This document shows, one piece after another, positions 19,899-28,470 of a stretch of 64,000 nt of DNA (its first letter is position 1; the number at the start of each line of letters is the position of its first letter). Origin of the DNA: Bacillus pumilus (GTDB taxonomy: Bacteria; Bacillota; Bacilli; Bacillales; Bacillaceae). A program made the position numbers and the translations under genes. The notes under the pieces are model-generated. The model was not told where the DNA came from. It did not search any database and was given only the letters and a program-made list of their open reading frames with translations. The stretch lies in assembly GCF_024498355.1 (NCBI RefSeq), contig NZ_CP101833.1:1841001-1905000 (forward strand). Reading direction: 5' to 3'.

Positions 19899-19939
19899 AA
19901 CATGTAGCAACACCACTTACGTGGAGAAAGGATATAAAA

Positions 19940-20509
19940 ATGAACAAAACATCTCGACATCAAGTCACATTATCACTTGCAAATAAAGAGGATTTCCCTT
20001 CTATGAAAAAAGAATTACAGGAGGCTTTTACAGCTGGCGTGATCGAGGCATTTGGCGATGCACAAGGTGGACCGATTCCTCCAGATGAAGCAATTGATGA
20101 ATCCTTTCATGCGGCCGGGGCCCTTGTTTATCATATTTTGCTAAATGGTGAAAAGGCTGGAGGCGTTGTATTAAAAATCAACCCACAAACAGATCACAAT
20201 TCGGTTGACTTACTTTACATCTCTTCATCATCACACAGCCGCGGCATTGGTCAGGCTGCATGGAAAGCTATTGAGGCTCAATATCCAGAAACCAAAGTAT
20301 GGGAGGTTGTGACTCCTTATTTTGAAAAGCGGAACATTCATTTTTATGTCAATAAATGCGGGTTTCAAATTGTAGAGTTTTATCACTTACATCATCCAGA
20401 CCCGAACTTTCCTCATACCAGTGATAAAGAAAATGACTCGTTAGCACCTGAGACATTTGAGTTCTTTAAATTTGAGAAAGTCATGAAGAAAGACTGTTCA
20501 AACGAATGA
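19940..20509 (+). CDS. GNAT-family N-acetyltransferase
   Basis: A 189-residue acetyltransferase that would transfer acetyl from acetyl-CoA to an amine. The acetyl-CoA loop motif is visible as [12 protein letters not shown] near residue 97-108, after the beta-4 strand VDLLYISS, and a typical GNAT tail motif ([21 protein letters not shown]) follows. ATG at 19940 behind GAAAGGAT. Placed under the MerR-type promoter, it is probably induced by the substrate it inactivates. The substrate is not identifiable, and it is not clearly the spermine acetylase BltD. Confidence 0.75.
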   Translation: MNKTSRHQVTLSLANKEDFPSMKKELQEAFTAGVIEAFGDAQGGPIPPDEAIDESFHAAGALVYHILLNGEKAGGVVLKINPQTDHNSVDLLYISSSSHSRGIGQAAWKAIEAQYPETKVWEVVTPYFEKRNIHFYVNKCGFQIVEFYHLHHPDPNFPHTSDKENDSLAPETFEFFKFEKVMKKDCSNE

Positions 20510-20526
20510 AAGTATTGAACTTATTA

Positions 20527-20560
20527 AAAAACACTACCCCATGAAGAAGGTAGTGTTTTT
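20527..20560. terminator. Terminator GNAT gene / proA
   Basis: A 12-bp stem AAAAACACTACC with GGTAGTGTTTTT, 10-nt loop, between two convergent genes, with T-runs in both directions. Confidence 0.88.
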
Positions 20561-20571
20561 AACATTTATTC

Positions 20572-21840
20572 TCAGCTTCTAATCTGACCATCACCAGACA
20601 GAAGCAGCTTAGTTGTTGTAAGCGCAGGAAGCCCCATTGGCCCTCTTGCGTGCAGCTTTTGAGTGGAGATGCCTATTTCAGCCCCATATCCAAGTGCGCC
20701 GCCGTCTGTAAAGCGGGTGGATGCGTTATGATAAACCGCAGCCGCATCGACTTCGTTTAGAAACGTCAGTGCATTTTTTTCATCTTCTGTCACGATGGCT
20801 TCTGAATGTTTTGTGCCGTACTGGTCAATATGGTCAATCGCTTCCTCAATTGAATCGACTACTTTTACCGCAAGATCAAGACTTAAATACTCATCTGTCC
20901 AATCCACTTCCTCAGCAGAAACCGCATTTGAAAAGTAAAATTGTGCTTCCTGATCGCCATGTACAGTGACTTGATGGTGAAGCAGTGCTTCATTCAATGC
21001 TGCGCCATTCTCTTTCAGCCAATCACGATGAATGATTAGTGTCTCAAGTGCATTACACACAGCTGGACGATTCGTTTTCGCATTGATAACAATCTCAATG
21101 GCCTTATCGATATTCGCTGTTTGATCAATAAAAACATGGCAGTTCCCTGTTCCTGTTTCAAGGACTGGGATGGTTGATTCTTCAACAACTGTTTTGATTA
21201 AAGAAGCCCCGCCTCTTGGAATTAACACATCGATCCATTCCTTTAGATGAAACATCGCTTGAACAGATGAACGGTCTGTTTGTTCAATAAATTGGACCGC
21301 ATCACGAGGGATCTTTGTATGATCTAATGCTTCATGAATGACGCTGACGATGGCTTTGTTGGAAGAAATAGCGGAGGAACCGCCTTTTAAAATCACTGAA
21401 TTACCCGCCTTCAAGGCAAGTCCTGCTGCATCGACAGTGACATTCGGTCTCGCTTCATAGATCATACCGATCACGCCGAGCGGTACTCTTCGGCTTTTCA
21501 CATGTAAGCCGTTTTCAAGAGTCCATTCATCCAATATTTCTCCAACAGGATCTGTTAATCTCGTCACAAGCCGCAAACTTTCAGCAAACTCATGAATTCT
21601 CTCCTCATTTAACATTAATCGATCCATCAATGCCTCAGAGAAGCCCTTTTCTTTTCCTGCGTCTAAATCCTTTTGATTCTCCTGTAAAATGAAGGTACTT
21701 TGCTTTTCTAACGCTTCAGCTATTTTAAGCAGCGCCTCATTCTTTTCCTCTGTTTGAAGTAAACCTAGTTTTTTTGATGCGTGCTTTGCTTTTTTCGCTT
21801 TTTCTTTGACCGATGTGACAACTTCAGCTGTCAGTGTCAT
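20572..21840 (-). CDS. proA: Gamma-glutamyl phosphate reductase ProA
   Basis: Second step of proline synthesis: reduces L-glutamyl-5-phosphate to glutamate-5-semialdehyde with NADPH. The 422 residues show the aldehyde-dehydrogenase-like fold with IYEARPNVTVDAAGLALK (near 130), the cofactor region LKGGSSA, and the catalytic Cys in RPAVCNALETL (near 260). It starts 18 bp after the kinase gene and is the last gene of a proH-proJ-proA operon. B. subtilis lacks proA at the corresponding proJ-proH locus and places it with proB; the three-gene form is the arrangement I recall from B. licheniformis proHJA. Confidence 0.93.
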   Translation of the reverse strand: MTLTAEVVTSVKEKAKKAKHASKKLGLLQTEEKNEALLKIAEALEKQSTFILQENQKDLDAGKEKGFSEALMDRLMLNEERIHEFAESLRLVTRLTDPVGEILDEWTLENGLHVKSRRVPLGVIGMIYEARPNVTVDAAGLALKAGNSVILKGGSSAISSNKAIVSVIHEALDHTKIPRDAVQFIEQTDRSSVQAMFHLKEWIDVLIPRGGASLIKTVVEESTIPVLETGTGNCHVFIDQTANIDKAIEIVINAKTNRPAVCNALETLIIHRDWLKENGAALNEALLHHQVTVHGDQEAQFYFSNAVSAEEVDWTDEYLSLDLAVKVVDSIEEAIDHIDQYGTKHSEAIVTEDEKNALTFLNEVDAAAVYHNASTRFTDGGALGYGAEIGISTQKLHARGPMGLPALTTTKLLLSGDGQIRS

Positions 21841-21858
21841 GAAATTCCTCCCTTTTGG

Positions 21859-22977
21859 TTAGCAAACTGGTATAGATAAATCTAAATGACAAACAAATGC
21901 TTCAAGATCGACGACATGAACAACTTCATCTTGTAACAAGCCACTGTTTAGCGCGAGTTCGTCAGACGTATAATTCACAATGCCAAGCCCTATTTCTCCT
22001 CTATCTTGATCTAAAATACGGACGACATCGCCTTTTTTAAACGAACCCTTCACATCTACTATGCCATCAGAATCAAGGCTTTTCTCACGGTGCATGAGGT
22101 GCTCCTGTGATTTCTCTTGAACAACGATCTCGCCTTTTGGTCCAGAATGAAATGCGATCCACTGCTTCTTATAATTCAGCGGCGCTAAATTTTCATCAGC
22201 TGTAAAATAAGTGCCGTCCTCTGTGCCATTGATCGCTTTGTCTAAAATGTGCGGCGTATCCGCTTTTCCTAGAAAGCCATTGATGCCTGCGGCCATTGAA
22301 ATTTTAAAGGCGTCGAGCTTCGATTTCATTCCGCCTGTTCCAACGCTGCTTCCTGCATCTCCAGCAGCTGCTTCGATGTCTTCAGTGATTTCTGTGACTT
22401 CGAGAATTCTCTTCGCATTCGGGTTTGTATGCGGGTTATCTTCATACAAGCCATCAATATCAGATAAAATGGCAAGGAAATCCGCATCAATTAGTCCAGC
22501 TACTTTTGCAGACAATGTATCATTATCTCCGAACCTCAGCCGATTGATCGTCACTGTATCATTTTCATTGATAATCGGGATGATGCCTCTATCTAATAAC
22601 ACATTCATGGTGTTTCGCACATTTTGATAGCGCGTTTCATCTGAAAAATCACTTCTTGTAATGAGAAGCTGTGAGGCAATATAACCGTGCGATAAAAATA
22701 AAGTGGAATATGATTCCATTAAAAGCCCTTGCCCAATTGAGGCAGATGCCTGCTTTTCTGGCAGTGTTTTGGGTCTATCGATAAATCCTAGTTTTCGGTA
22801 ACCAGCTGCAACCGCACCTGATGAAACCAAAATGACTTCGTGTCCTTCATCTTTCAGTTTCACAATTTGATTGACGAGGTTTTCTAGTTTTTTTATACTA
22901 ATCTCACCTTGAAAGCTAGTAAGAGAGCTGCTTCCGATTTTCACAACAATTCGTTTTCTCTCTTTATCTGCGTACAC
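21859..22977 (-). CDS. proJ: Glutamate 5-kinase ProJ (ProB family, PUA domain)
   Basis: Phosphorylates glutamate to glutamyl-5-phosphate, the committed step to proline. The 372 residues comprise an amino-acid-kinase domain (VKIGSSSLTS at the N-terminus, LVSSGAVAAGYRKLG, NENDTVTINRLRFGDND, GTGGMKSKLDA) and a C-terminal PUA domain from about residue 280. The neighbours (proH upstream, proA downstream, glt genes nearby) favour the osmostress isozyme ProJ over the feedback-inhibited ProB. That assignment is from context, not from residues I can read. Confidence 0.8.
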   Translation of the reverse strand: MYADKERKRIVVKIGSSSLTSFQGEISIKKLENLVNQIVKLKDEGHEVILVSSGAVAAGYRKLGFIDRPKTLPEKQASASIGQGLLMESYSTLFLSHGYIASQLLITRSDFSDETRYQNVRNTMNVLLDRGIIPIINENDTVTINRLRFGDNDTLSAKVAGLIDADFLAILSDIDGLYEDNPHTNPNAKRILEVTEITEDIEAAAGDAGSSVGTGGMKSKLDAFKISMAAGINGFLGKADTPHILDKAINGTEDGTYFTADENLAPLNYKKQWIAFHSGPKGEIVVQEKSQEHLMHREKSLDSDGIVDVKGSFKKGDVVRILDQDRGEIGLGIVNYTSDELALNSGLLQDEVVHVVDLEAFVCHLDLSIPVC

Positions 22978-23004
22978 CTTATCACTCCTGTATTGAGGCT
23001 CTAT

Positions 23005-23841
23005 TTATATCGTTACTTTTTGTTTTTGCTGTTCACTTATCTCTTTTGATCGATTGGCGGCATGTTTGACGGCCTGCTTGATTGCTTCTCCCCCGCCAAA
23101 ATCGTCTAATGCATTCAGTCCTGCAGCAGTTGTTCCATTCGGTGACGTGATTTTTTCTCTTAGGACAGAAGGATTTTCAGCTGTTTCTTGAAGCATTTTC
23201 GCTGCACCGAGAAGTGTCTGTGCACCGATTTGGCGAGACATTTCCTTTGATAAACCTGCTTCTTCTCCTGCTTCTTCGATTCTTTCCATTAAGAAATAAA
23301 AATAGGCTGGCCCGCTTCCGGCAATTCCTGTGAAAATATCCATTTGCTCTTCCTGAATGGTATAGACTTCTCCCATTTCAGATAAAAGGGCCTGACTCAT
23401 GCTCACATGTTCTTTTTTCACATAACGTCCAGCAGATAGAGCGGTCGCTGACGCCCCAATCGTACTTGACGTATTTGGCATCACCCTCATGACGGGCTGA
23501 CCCCCATGCAGCATGCCTTCAATATACGATTGCTTAACACCTGCAAGTACAGACAAGATGAGCTGATCTGACTGAATATGAGGTTTTAATGATTCAAGTG
23601 CTGTTTCAGCATCCTTTGGCTTCATTGCCAGGATCAAGATGTCCATTTCTTCAAAAGGAAATGAGTCCATTGCGGCTGTTTGAATCCCGTATCGTTTCGT
23701 TAGTTCATTCAATCGAACTTGACTTTTTCTGTTTGTTGCGTAAATATGGTTGAGCGGTAGCTGTCCTGATCGCACAATACCTGCAATCATTCCTTCCGCC
23801 ATAGAACCTGCTCCAATGAAAGCAACTTTCTTTTGATCAAT
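23005..23841 (-). CDS. proH: Pyrroline-5-carboxylate reductase ProH, apparent ATT start
   Basis: Last step of proline synthesis, NAD(P)H-dependent reduction of P5C to proline. About 278 residues. The dinucleotide-binding N-terminus reads DQKKVAFIGAGSMAEGM and the family signature near the C-terminus includes SPNGTTAAGLNALD. The first ATG (23802) would cut away the first beta strand and the GAGS part of the Rossmann motif. Upstream to the in-frame TAA there is no ATG, GTG or TTG. A strong Shine-Dalgarno (GAGGGAGAGG, 23860-23851) lies 9 nt before an ATT at 23841, which I take as the start. ATC codons at 23844 and 23850 are the alternatives. First gene of proHJA. Confidence 0.85.
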   Translation of the reverse strand: MDQKKVAFIGAGSMAEGMIAGIVRSGQLPLNHIYATNRKSQVRLNELTKRYGIQTAAMDSFPFEEMDILILAMKPKDAETALESLKPHIQSDQLILSVLAGVKQSYIEGMLHGGQPVMRVMPNTSSTIGASATALSAGRYVKKEHVSMSQALLSEMGEVYTIQEEQMDIFTGIAGSGPAYFYFLMERIEEAGEEAGLSKEMSRQIGAQTLLGAAKMLQETAENPSVLREKITSPNGTTAAGLNALDDFGGGEAIKQAVKHAANRSKEISEQQKQKVTI

Positions 23842-23895
23842 GATATTGATCCTCTCCCTCGTTCGCTTTTTGTTCGTGTTTTTCCCACGTTAGTT

Positions 23896-23923
23896 ATCGT
23901 AACATGATGAGAAATCGTGTCAA
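23896..23923 (-). promoter_or_regulatory. proHJA promoter
   Basis: TTGACA (23923-23918), 16-bp spacer, TACGAT (23901-23896) on the minus strand. The leader to the ATT start is only about 50 nt, too short for a proline T-box, which fits osmotic rather than tRNA-controlled expression. Confidence 0.6.
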
Positions 23924-24210
23924 GAAAGAGCCGGCGCTTTTCAAAAGTCCCGAATGCATGGTGAACAGCTTGCTGTATGTATGTTAACCGTGTTTTTTCA
24001 AATCAGCAATTTAGATCAAAAGAACTATATGGATTTGATTCATAGTACCCTTTCGTTCGACTGAATTCACCATTTTATTTTTGGTTTCGGTGACTTCAAT
24101 TCTATTTTTTAGAAAACGCTATCATTTTTGATGACTTTCTATTTTCCTATACGATGAATGTGCTTGAATATTTCGATTAGACTATTGACATATTTTAGAA
24201 AACATGTCCG
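23924..24210. other. Intergenic region proH / P450 with an 11-bp direct repeat
   Basis: No gene is seen in this AT-rich stretch. The sequence TTTTAGAAAAC occurs twice, at about 24108-24118 and 24193-24203, roughly 84 bp (eight helical turns) apart, upstream of the P450 promoter. It could be a regulator site, but the motif is simple in an AT-rich region. Confidence 0.35.
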
Positions 24211-24239
24211 TTGAAATGCAATTGTACTGGTGATACCGT
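24211..24239 (+). promoter_or_regulatory. Possible promoter of the P450 gene
   Basis: TTGAAA (24211-24216), 17-bp spacer and an extended TGATACCGT (-10 TACCGT at 24234-24239). The -10 is poor, helped by the TG. It lies 35 bp before the gene's start. Confidence 0.35.
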
Positions 24240-24273
24240 GTAGGGGAAATCAAGTGAAAAAGGAGCGTTCATA

Positions 24274-25470
24274 ATGAAAGTGAAAGAAAACTACGTCAAT
24301 GTCATTCCAATGAAAGAAATCCGATCCACTGATGACCTTCTTTTCCCGTTCCCTATTTACAATGATTTACGTGCGCAGGGTGATATTAGATACGATGAGA
24401 CTAGAAAGTGCTGGGATCTCTTTCGATATGCTGATATCCAGTCCGTTCTGAGGCAGCCAAAAGTGTTCTCATCACAGCGAGGAAGAAGCACGTCTAAAAC
24501 GAGTATTTTAACAATGGACCCTCCAAAACATACAAAGATGAGAGCCCTCGTGAATAAAGCATTCACGCCAAAAGCGATCAAGCAATTAGAAGAAAAGATC
24601 AAAGACCTGACAAATGATCTATTAAAACAGGTCAAGGATCAACGTACATTTGATATGGTTCAAGATCTAGCAGCTCCCCTGCCTGTAATGATCATCGCTG
24701 AGCTACTCGGTGCAGAGGTAAAAGACAGAGAGCTGATTAAGAAACATTCTGATGCTCTTGTGGCAGGGGCTAAGGATGAATCAGAAGAAGCCATTCAGGC
24801 GGTTGTAGACATGCAGAAACGCGCAGAAGAAGAGCTGTCCGTTTATTTTGCTCATTTGATCCAAAAACGAAAAGAAACACCTGCTGATGATTTGATCTCT
24901 CTTCTCATTCAAGCGGAAATTGATGGTGAGCGTTTAACGGAAAATGAACTACTTGGCTTTTGTATTCTATTACTCGTTGCTGGCAATGAGACAACGACCA
25001 ATTTAATCACAAATGCAGTACGACTGCTTACAGAGCAGCCTCATATCGCCGAATCAGTGCGGCAAGATCCTTCTCTTATTCCTCAATTAACAGAGGAAAC
25101 ATTACGCTATTATCCGCCTGTTCAAGCAATTGGGCGAATTGCAGCAGAGGATGTTGAGATCGCAGGCTCACGTATTGAAAAAGGAGACTACCTCATCAGC
25201 TGGGTTGCTTCTGCGAATCGTGATGAACGGAAATTCGAAGATCCTGATACGTTCCGCCTTGACCGGAAATCAAACCCTCATATGAGCTTTGGTTTTGGTA
25301 TTCACTTTTGTCTTGGTGCACCTCTTGCCCGGCTTGAGTGTAATATTGCGCTTGATATTTTACTCCATACGTTTCAGGAGATCACCTGTGCAGCAGATAG
25401 GCTAAACCCAATTCAAAGCACGTTTGTTTTTGGGGTGAAAGAATTCCCAGTACAGGTTACCCGATGTTAA
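24274..25470 (+). CDS. Cytochrome P450, CYP109-like
   Basis: Soluble bacterial cytochrome P450 monooxygenase, 398 residues. The oxygen-activating I-helix reads LLVAGNETTTN (near 240), the K-helix ExxR is EETLRYYPP (near 277), and the haem-binding loop FGFGIHFCLGAPLARLE carries the cysteinate ligand near residue 350. Overall it resembles B. subtilis CYP109B1 (YjiB) without being identical in the N-terminal third. Substrates of that family are fatty acids, terpenoids and steroids; the substrate here is unknown. No redox partner gene is adjacent. ATG at 24274 behind AAAAAGGAG. Confidence 0.85.
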   Translation: MKVKENYVNVIPMKEIRSTDDLLFPFPIYNDLRAQGDIRYDETRKCWDLFRYADIQSVLRQPKVFSSQRGRSTSKTSILTMDPPKHTKMRALVNKAFTPKAIKQLEEKIKDLTNDLLKQVKDQRTFDMVQDLAAPLPVMIIAELLGAEVKDRELIKKHSDALVAGAKDESEEAIQAVVDMQKRAEEELSVYFAHLIQKRKETPADDLISLLIQAEIDGERLTENELLGFCILLLVAGNETTTNLITNAVRLLTEQPHIAESVRQDPSLIPQLTEETLRYYPPVQAIGRIAAEDVEIAGSRIEKGDYLISWVASANRDERKFEDPDTFRLDRKSNPHMSFGFGIHFCLGAPLARLECNIALDILLHTFQEITCAADRLNPIQSTFVFGVKEFPVQVTRC

Positions 25471-25496
25471 AAGTCCCTTTTAGGGGGGCTTTTTTT
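25469..25496 (+). terminator. Terminator of the P450 gene
   Basis: AAAAGTCCC and GGGGGGCTTTT pair with one wobble around a short loop, followed by a run of T. The stem begins inside the stop codon. Confidence 0.75.
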
Positions 25497-25601
25497 CATT
25501 TTCTTCAATTCATCATCTCTTTCTTACCTTCCATCTCCGAACATGCTAAAATATAGTCCATACAAAGCGATAACGGAATGCAGAAAGGAAGCCAAAAACT
25601 C

Positions 25602-27644
25602 ATGACCGATTATACAGCAATGAAAGACGGAATTTTCAAATCAGTTTGTTCGTTAGATTGCCCGGATCAGTGCGGTCTTTTAATACATAAAGAAAACGGG
25701 AAGATCGTGAAAGTTCAGGGAGATCCAGACCATCCTGTGACACAAGGAAACATATGCAACAAAGTGCGAAATGTCACAGCCCGCTTATATGATGAAAAAC
25801 GACTGACGACTCCTTTAAAACGTGTTGGCCGAAAAGGAGACGGTCAGTTTGCGCCTATTACGTGGGAAGAAGCCATTGAAACCATTCGGCAAAAATGGAC
25901 AAAGCTGATCGAAGAAAAAGGTGCAGAAAGTATTTTACCTTACAGCTTCTATGGAAACATGGGCAATCTTAATGCAGAGGGAATGGACCGCCGCTTTTTC
26001 TATCGTCTTGGTTCAAGTCAGTTGGATCGAACCATCTGTCAGTCAGCTGGAACGACTGGCTATAAATATACAATGGGCGCAAGCATTGGGACAGATCCAG
26101 AAGACACCATTCATACAAAACTATTTATCTTTTGGGGCATCAATGCTGTGTCGACCAATATGCACCAAATTACCTTGGCTCAAAAAGCTCGAAAGCAAGG
26201 GGCAAAGATTGTTGTCATTGATGTTCACAAAAATCAAACCGGCCGGATGGCAGATTGGTTCATCCCGCTTCGACCTGGTACTGACAGTGCGCTTGCCCTT
26301 GGCATCATGCATGTCCTTTTTGAAGAGGAGCGTACAGATGCTTCATTTTTAGAGACATACACGGTCGGCCACAAGGAGCTTCGCGAGCATGTGAAGCAGT
26401 ATGATCCAGAAACTGTTGAGCATATCACGGGTGTCCCTAAAAACGATATCATCGCACTTGCAAGAATGTATGCAGAGACATCACCATCTCTAATTCGCAT
26501 TGGCAATGGTTTGCAGCATCATGATAATGGCGGAATGAGTATTCGAACCATCGCCTGCCTCCCTGCCCTGACTGGTCAATGGCTGCACAAAGGCGGCGGT
26601 GCGATGAAATCGAACTCTTCTTTTCTCAGCTATAATGAAACAGCTCTTCAGCGGCCGGATCTATTAAAGGAACGCTCGCCTAGAACATTTAATATGAATC
26701 AGCTAGGCAGTGTGCTGACGAATGCAAAGCCTTCCGTAGATTCACTTTTCGTCTACTCTTGCAACCCAGCCGTCGTAACACCTGAAGCAAATAAAGTAAG
26801 AGAAGGTTTGCTGAGAGAGGACTTATTTACAGTTGTTCATGACTTGTTCCTTACAGAGACAGCCGCATATGCAGACATTATTCTGCCGGCGACATCTGCC
26901 TTTGAAAACGAGGATTTCTATACATCGTACTGGCATCATTATATTCAAATTCAAGAGCCGGTCATTGAACGCTATGGAGAAAGCAAATCCAACACTGAAG
27001 TATTTCGCCTTTTGGCTCATGCCATGGGCTTTGAAGATGACGCCTTCCGCGAGACAGATGCGGAACTCATGGAACAAGCCCTTCATCACCCGGAAAACCC
27101 GCATTATGAAGACATTTCATATGAAGCATTAAAAGAGAAAACGTGGATCAAAGCAAAACGAGGGGCTTTCCAGGACTTAAAGCTTCCTACCCCAAGCGGG
27201 AAAATTGAGCTTTACTCTGAACAAATGAAGCAAGACGGATATCCAGCACTTCCAACCTATGTACCCCTTTATCAGGAAAGTGATTATCCGCTTACCTTTA
27301 TACCGGGGCCGAACCATAATTTTCTTAATTCCACCTTCTCACTTCATGAAAAGCACCAAAAGCTCGAGAAATTTCCGGAGCTTCATATGAATGAACAAGA
27401 TGCAAAAGAGAGAAAGATTGAAGATGGTGACATGGTGCGTGTGCTGAATGATCGGGGAGAATGTGAGCTTGTCGTTTCAGTCGGTCACAATGTATTATCT
27501 GGCGTTGTGGTCAGTCAAGGATTATGGGCGGATCAAAAAGGCAAAAAGCATTTGGTCAATGGATTAACACCTGATCGTTTGGCAGATATGGGTGGCGGTG
27601 CCACGTTCTTTTCCGGCAGAGTCGAGGTTGAAAAATTATCATAG
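25602..27644 (+). CDS. yoaE: Molybdopterin oxidoreductase YoaE
   Basis: Member of the molybdopterin/DMSO-reductase family, soluble, physiological substrate unknown. The 680 residues begin with a 4Fe-4S site CSLDCPDQC plus a distant Cys in GNICNK, then the molybdopterin domain (WGINAVSTNMHQ, VYSCNPAVVTPEAN) and a C-terminal dinucleotide-binding domain (YPLTFIPGPNHNFLNS). An ATG eight codons upstream (25578) is open, but the RBS AAAGGAAG favours 25602 and gives exactly the 680 residues I remember for B. subtilis YoaE. Alone between terminators. Confidence 0.8.
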   Translation: MTDYTAMKDGIFKSVCSLDCPDQCGLLIHKENGKIVKVQGDPDHPVTQGNICNKVRNVTARLYDEKRLTTPLKRVGRKGDGQFAPITWEEAIETIRQKWTKLIEEKGAESILPYSFYGNMGNLNAEGMDRRFFYRLGSSQLDRTICQSAGTTGYKYTMGASIGTDPEDTIHTKLFIFWGINAVSTNMHQITLAQKARKQGAKIVVIDVHKNQTGRMADWFIPLRPGTDSALALGIMHVLFEEERTDASFLETYTVGHKELREHVKQYDPETVEHITGVPKNDIIALARMYAETSPSLIRIGNGLQHHDNGGMSIRTIACLPALTGQWLHKGGGAMKSNSSFLSYNETALQRPDLLKERSPRTFNMNQLGSVLTNAKPSVDSLFVYSCNPAVVTPEANKVREGLLREDLFTVVHDLFLTETAAYADIILPATSAFENEDFYTSYWHHYIQIQEPVIERYGESKSNTEVFRLLAHAMGFEDDAFRETDAELMEQALHHPENPHYEDISYEALKEKTWIKAKRGAFQDLKLPTPSGKIELYSEQMKQDGYPALPTYVPLYQESDYPLTFIPGPNHNFLNSTFSLHEKHQKLEKFPELHMNEQDAKERKIEDGDMVRVLNDRGECELVVSVGHNVLSGVVVSQGLWADQKGKKHLVNGLTPDRLADMGGGATFFSGRVEVEKLS

Positions 27645-27651
27645 AAAGGGG

Positions 27652-27680
27652 AAAAGCCAGCAATGAGACTGCTGGCTTTT
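27652..27680. terminator. Terminator yoaE / xynA
   Basis: Perfect 11-bp stem AAAAGCCAGCA with TGCTGGCTTTT and a 7-nt loop, between convergent genes. Confidence 0.9.
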
Positions 27681-27694
27681 CATTATGATCTTTT

Positions 27695-28381
27695 TTATCG
27701 TCCAATAAACAGTTGATTGGTCATCACATTCGCACTTCCATTGCTTCGGTAGCCTTCTACAGTTAATGCTGTTTCATACATTTTTCCCATTGGCATCCCT
27801 AAGCTTTCCCATTTTTTAAAATGCTGACTGACGGATACAGTCCCGCTTGTACGTTTTGTTTGACGTACACTCCAATATTGCTTGAAGGTCGCAATCCCAA
27901 TAATGGAAGGCTGATTGACACGGGTTGTTTCATAAATGTCATATGTGCCTCCATCTACAGTAAATGTTCCTTTATGTGTTCCTGTTGGACGATACGTGCC
28001 CCATGAATCAACAATGTAGTATTCAGCTAGTGGAGATTGTGTCCAGCCATAGACACATAAATACGAATTTCCGCCTGGGTTAAAGCTTGCGTTGTAATTG
28101 ATGGAGATGTTGCCAAGCTGATGATGAGTTTTAGTGGAATCAAACTTCTTTCCTTTTCGGAACAAAGCATTTCCGATATTGTTCCATTGCGCGCTAAATG
28201 CCCCGCCATTATTAAGCGTCATCGATGTATTTCCATAATCCTTCCATAATTCATAATCGTAGCCACTATGGTTACCCATTTGATTATTGGTAATCGTCAT
28301 TGCATGAGCTGGTACAGCAGTCAGTATAAGCGTCAGTCCAATGCACATCACAAACAATAGCCTCAATCTTTTGAAATTCAT
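27695..28381 (-). CDS. xynA: Secreted endo-1,4-beta-xylanase XynA (GH11)
   Basis: Family 11 glycoside hydrolase that cuts xylan into xylo-oligosaccharides outside the cell. 228 residues with a Sec signal peptide ending in AVPAHA (cleavage after residue 27). The nucleophile and acid/base are visible as Glu120 in [12 protein letters not shown] and Glu209 in [10 protein letters not shown], that is Glu93 and Glu182 of the mature enzyme, the numbers I recall for the B. pumilus xylanase. ATG at 28381 behind AAGGGAGG. It follows xylB by 89 bp with no terminator seen, so read-through from xylAB is possible. In B. subtilis xynA is not next to the xyl genes. Confidence 0.96.
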   Translation of the reverse strand: MNFKRLRLLFVMCIGLTLILTAVPAHAMTITNNQMGNHSGYDYELWKDYGNTSMTLNNGGAFSAQWNNIGNALFRKGKKFDSTKTHHQLGNISINYNASFNPGGNSYLCVYGWTQSPLAEYYIVDSWGTYRPTGTHKGTFTVDGGTYDIYETTRVNQPSIIGIATFKQYWSVRQTKRTSGTVSVSQHFKKWESLGMPMGKMYETALTVEGYRSNGSANVMTNQLFIGR

Positions 28382-28470
28382 TCTTTATTCCTCCCTTTTT
28401 TCATCCTTATTGTTCTGTCATCCCTAAGATGAAACGAGCCCATCACCTCCTTTCATGTAAAGACTCTCTG

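Noticed and set aside
23842..24273. Proline T-box riboswitch upstream of proH
   Set aside because: The promoter is only about 50 nt before the start and neither a T-box motif nor an antiterminator/terminator pair is visible.
28378..28443. 21-codon upstream ORF before xynA
   Set aside because: Its ATG directly abuts the Shine-Dalgarno, too near for initiation, and the peptide has no features.
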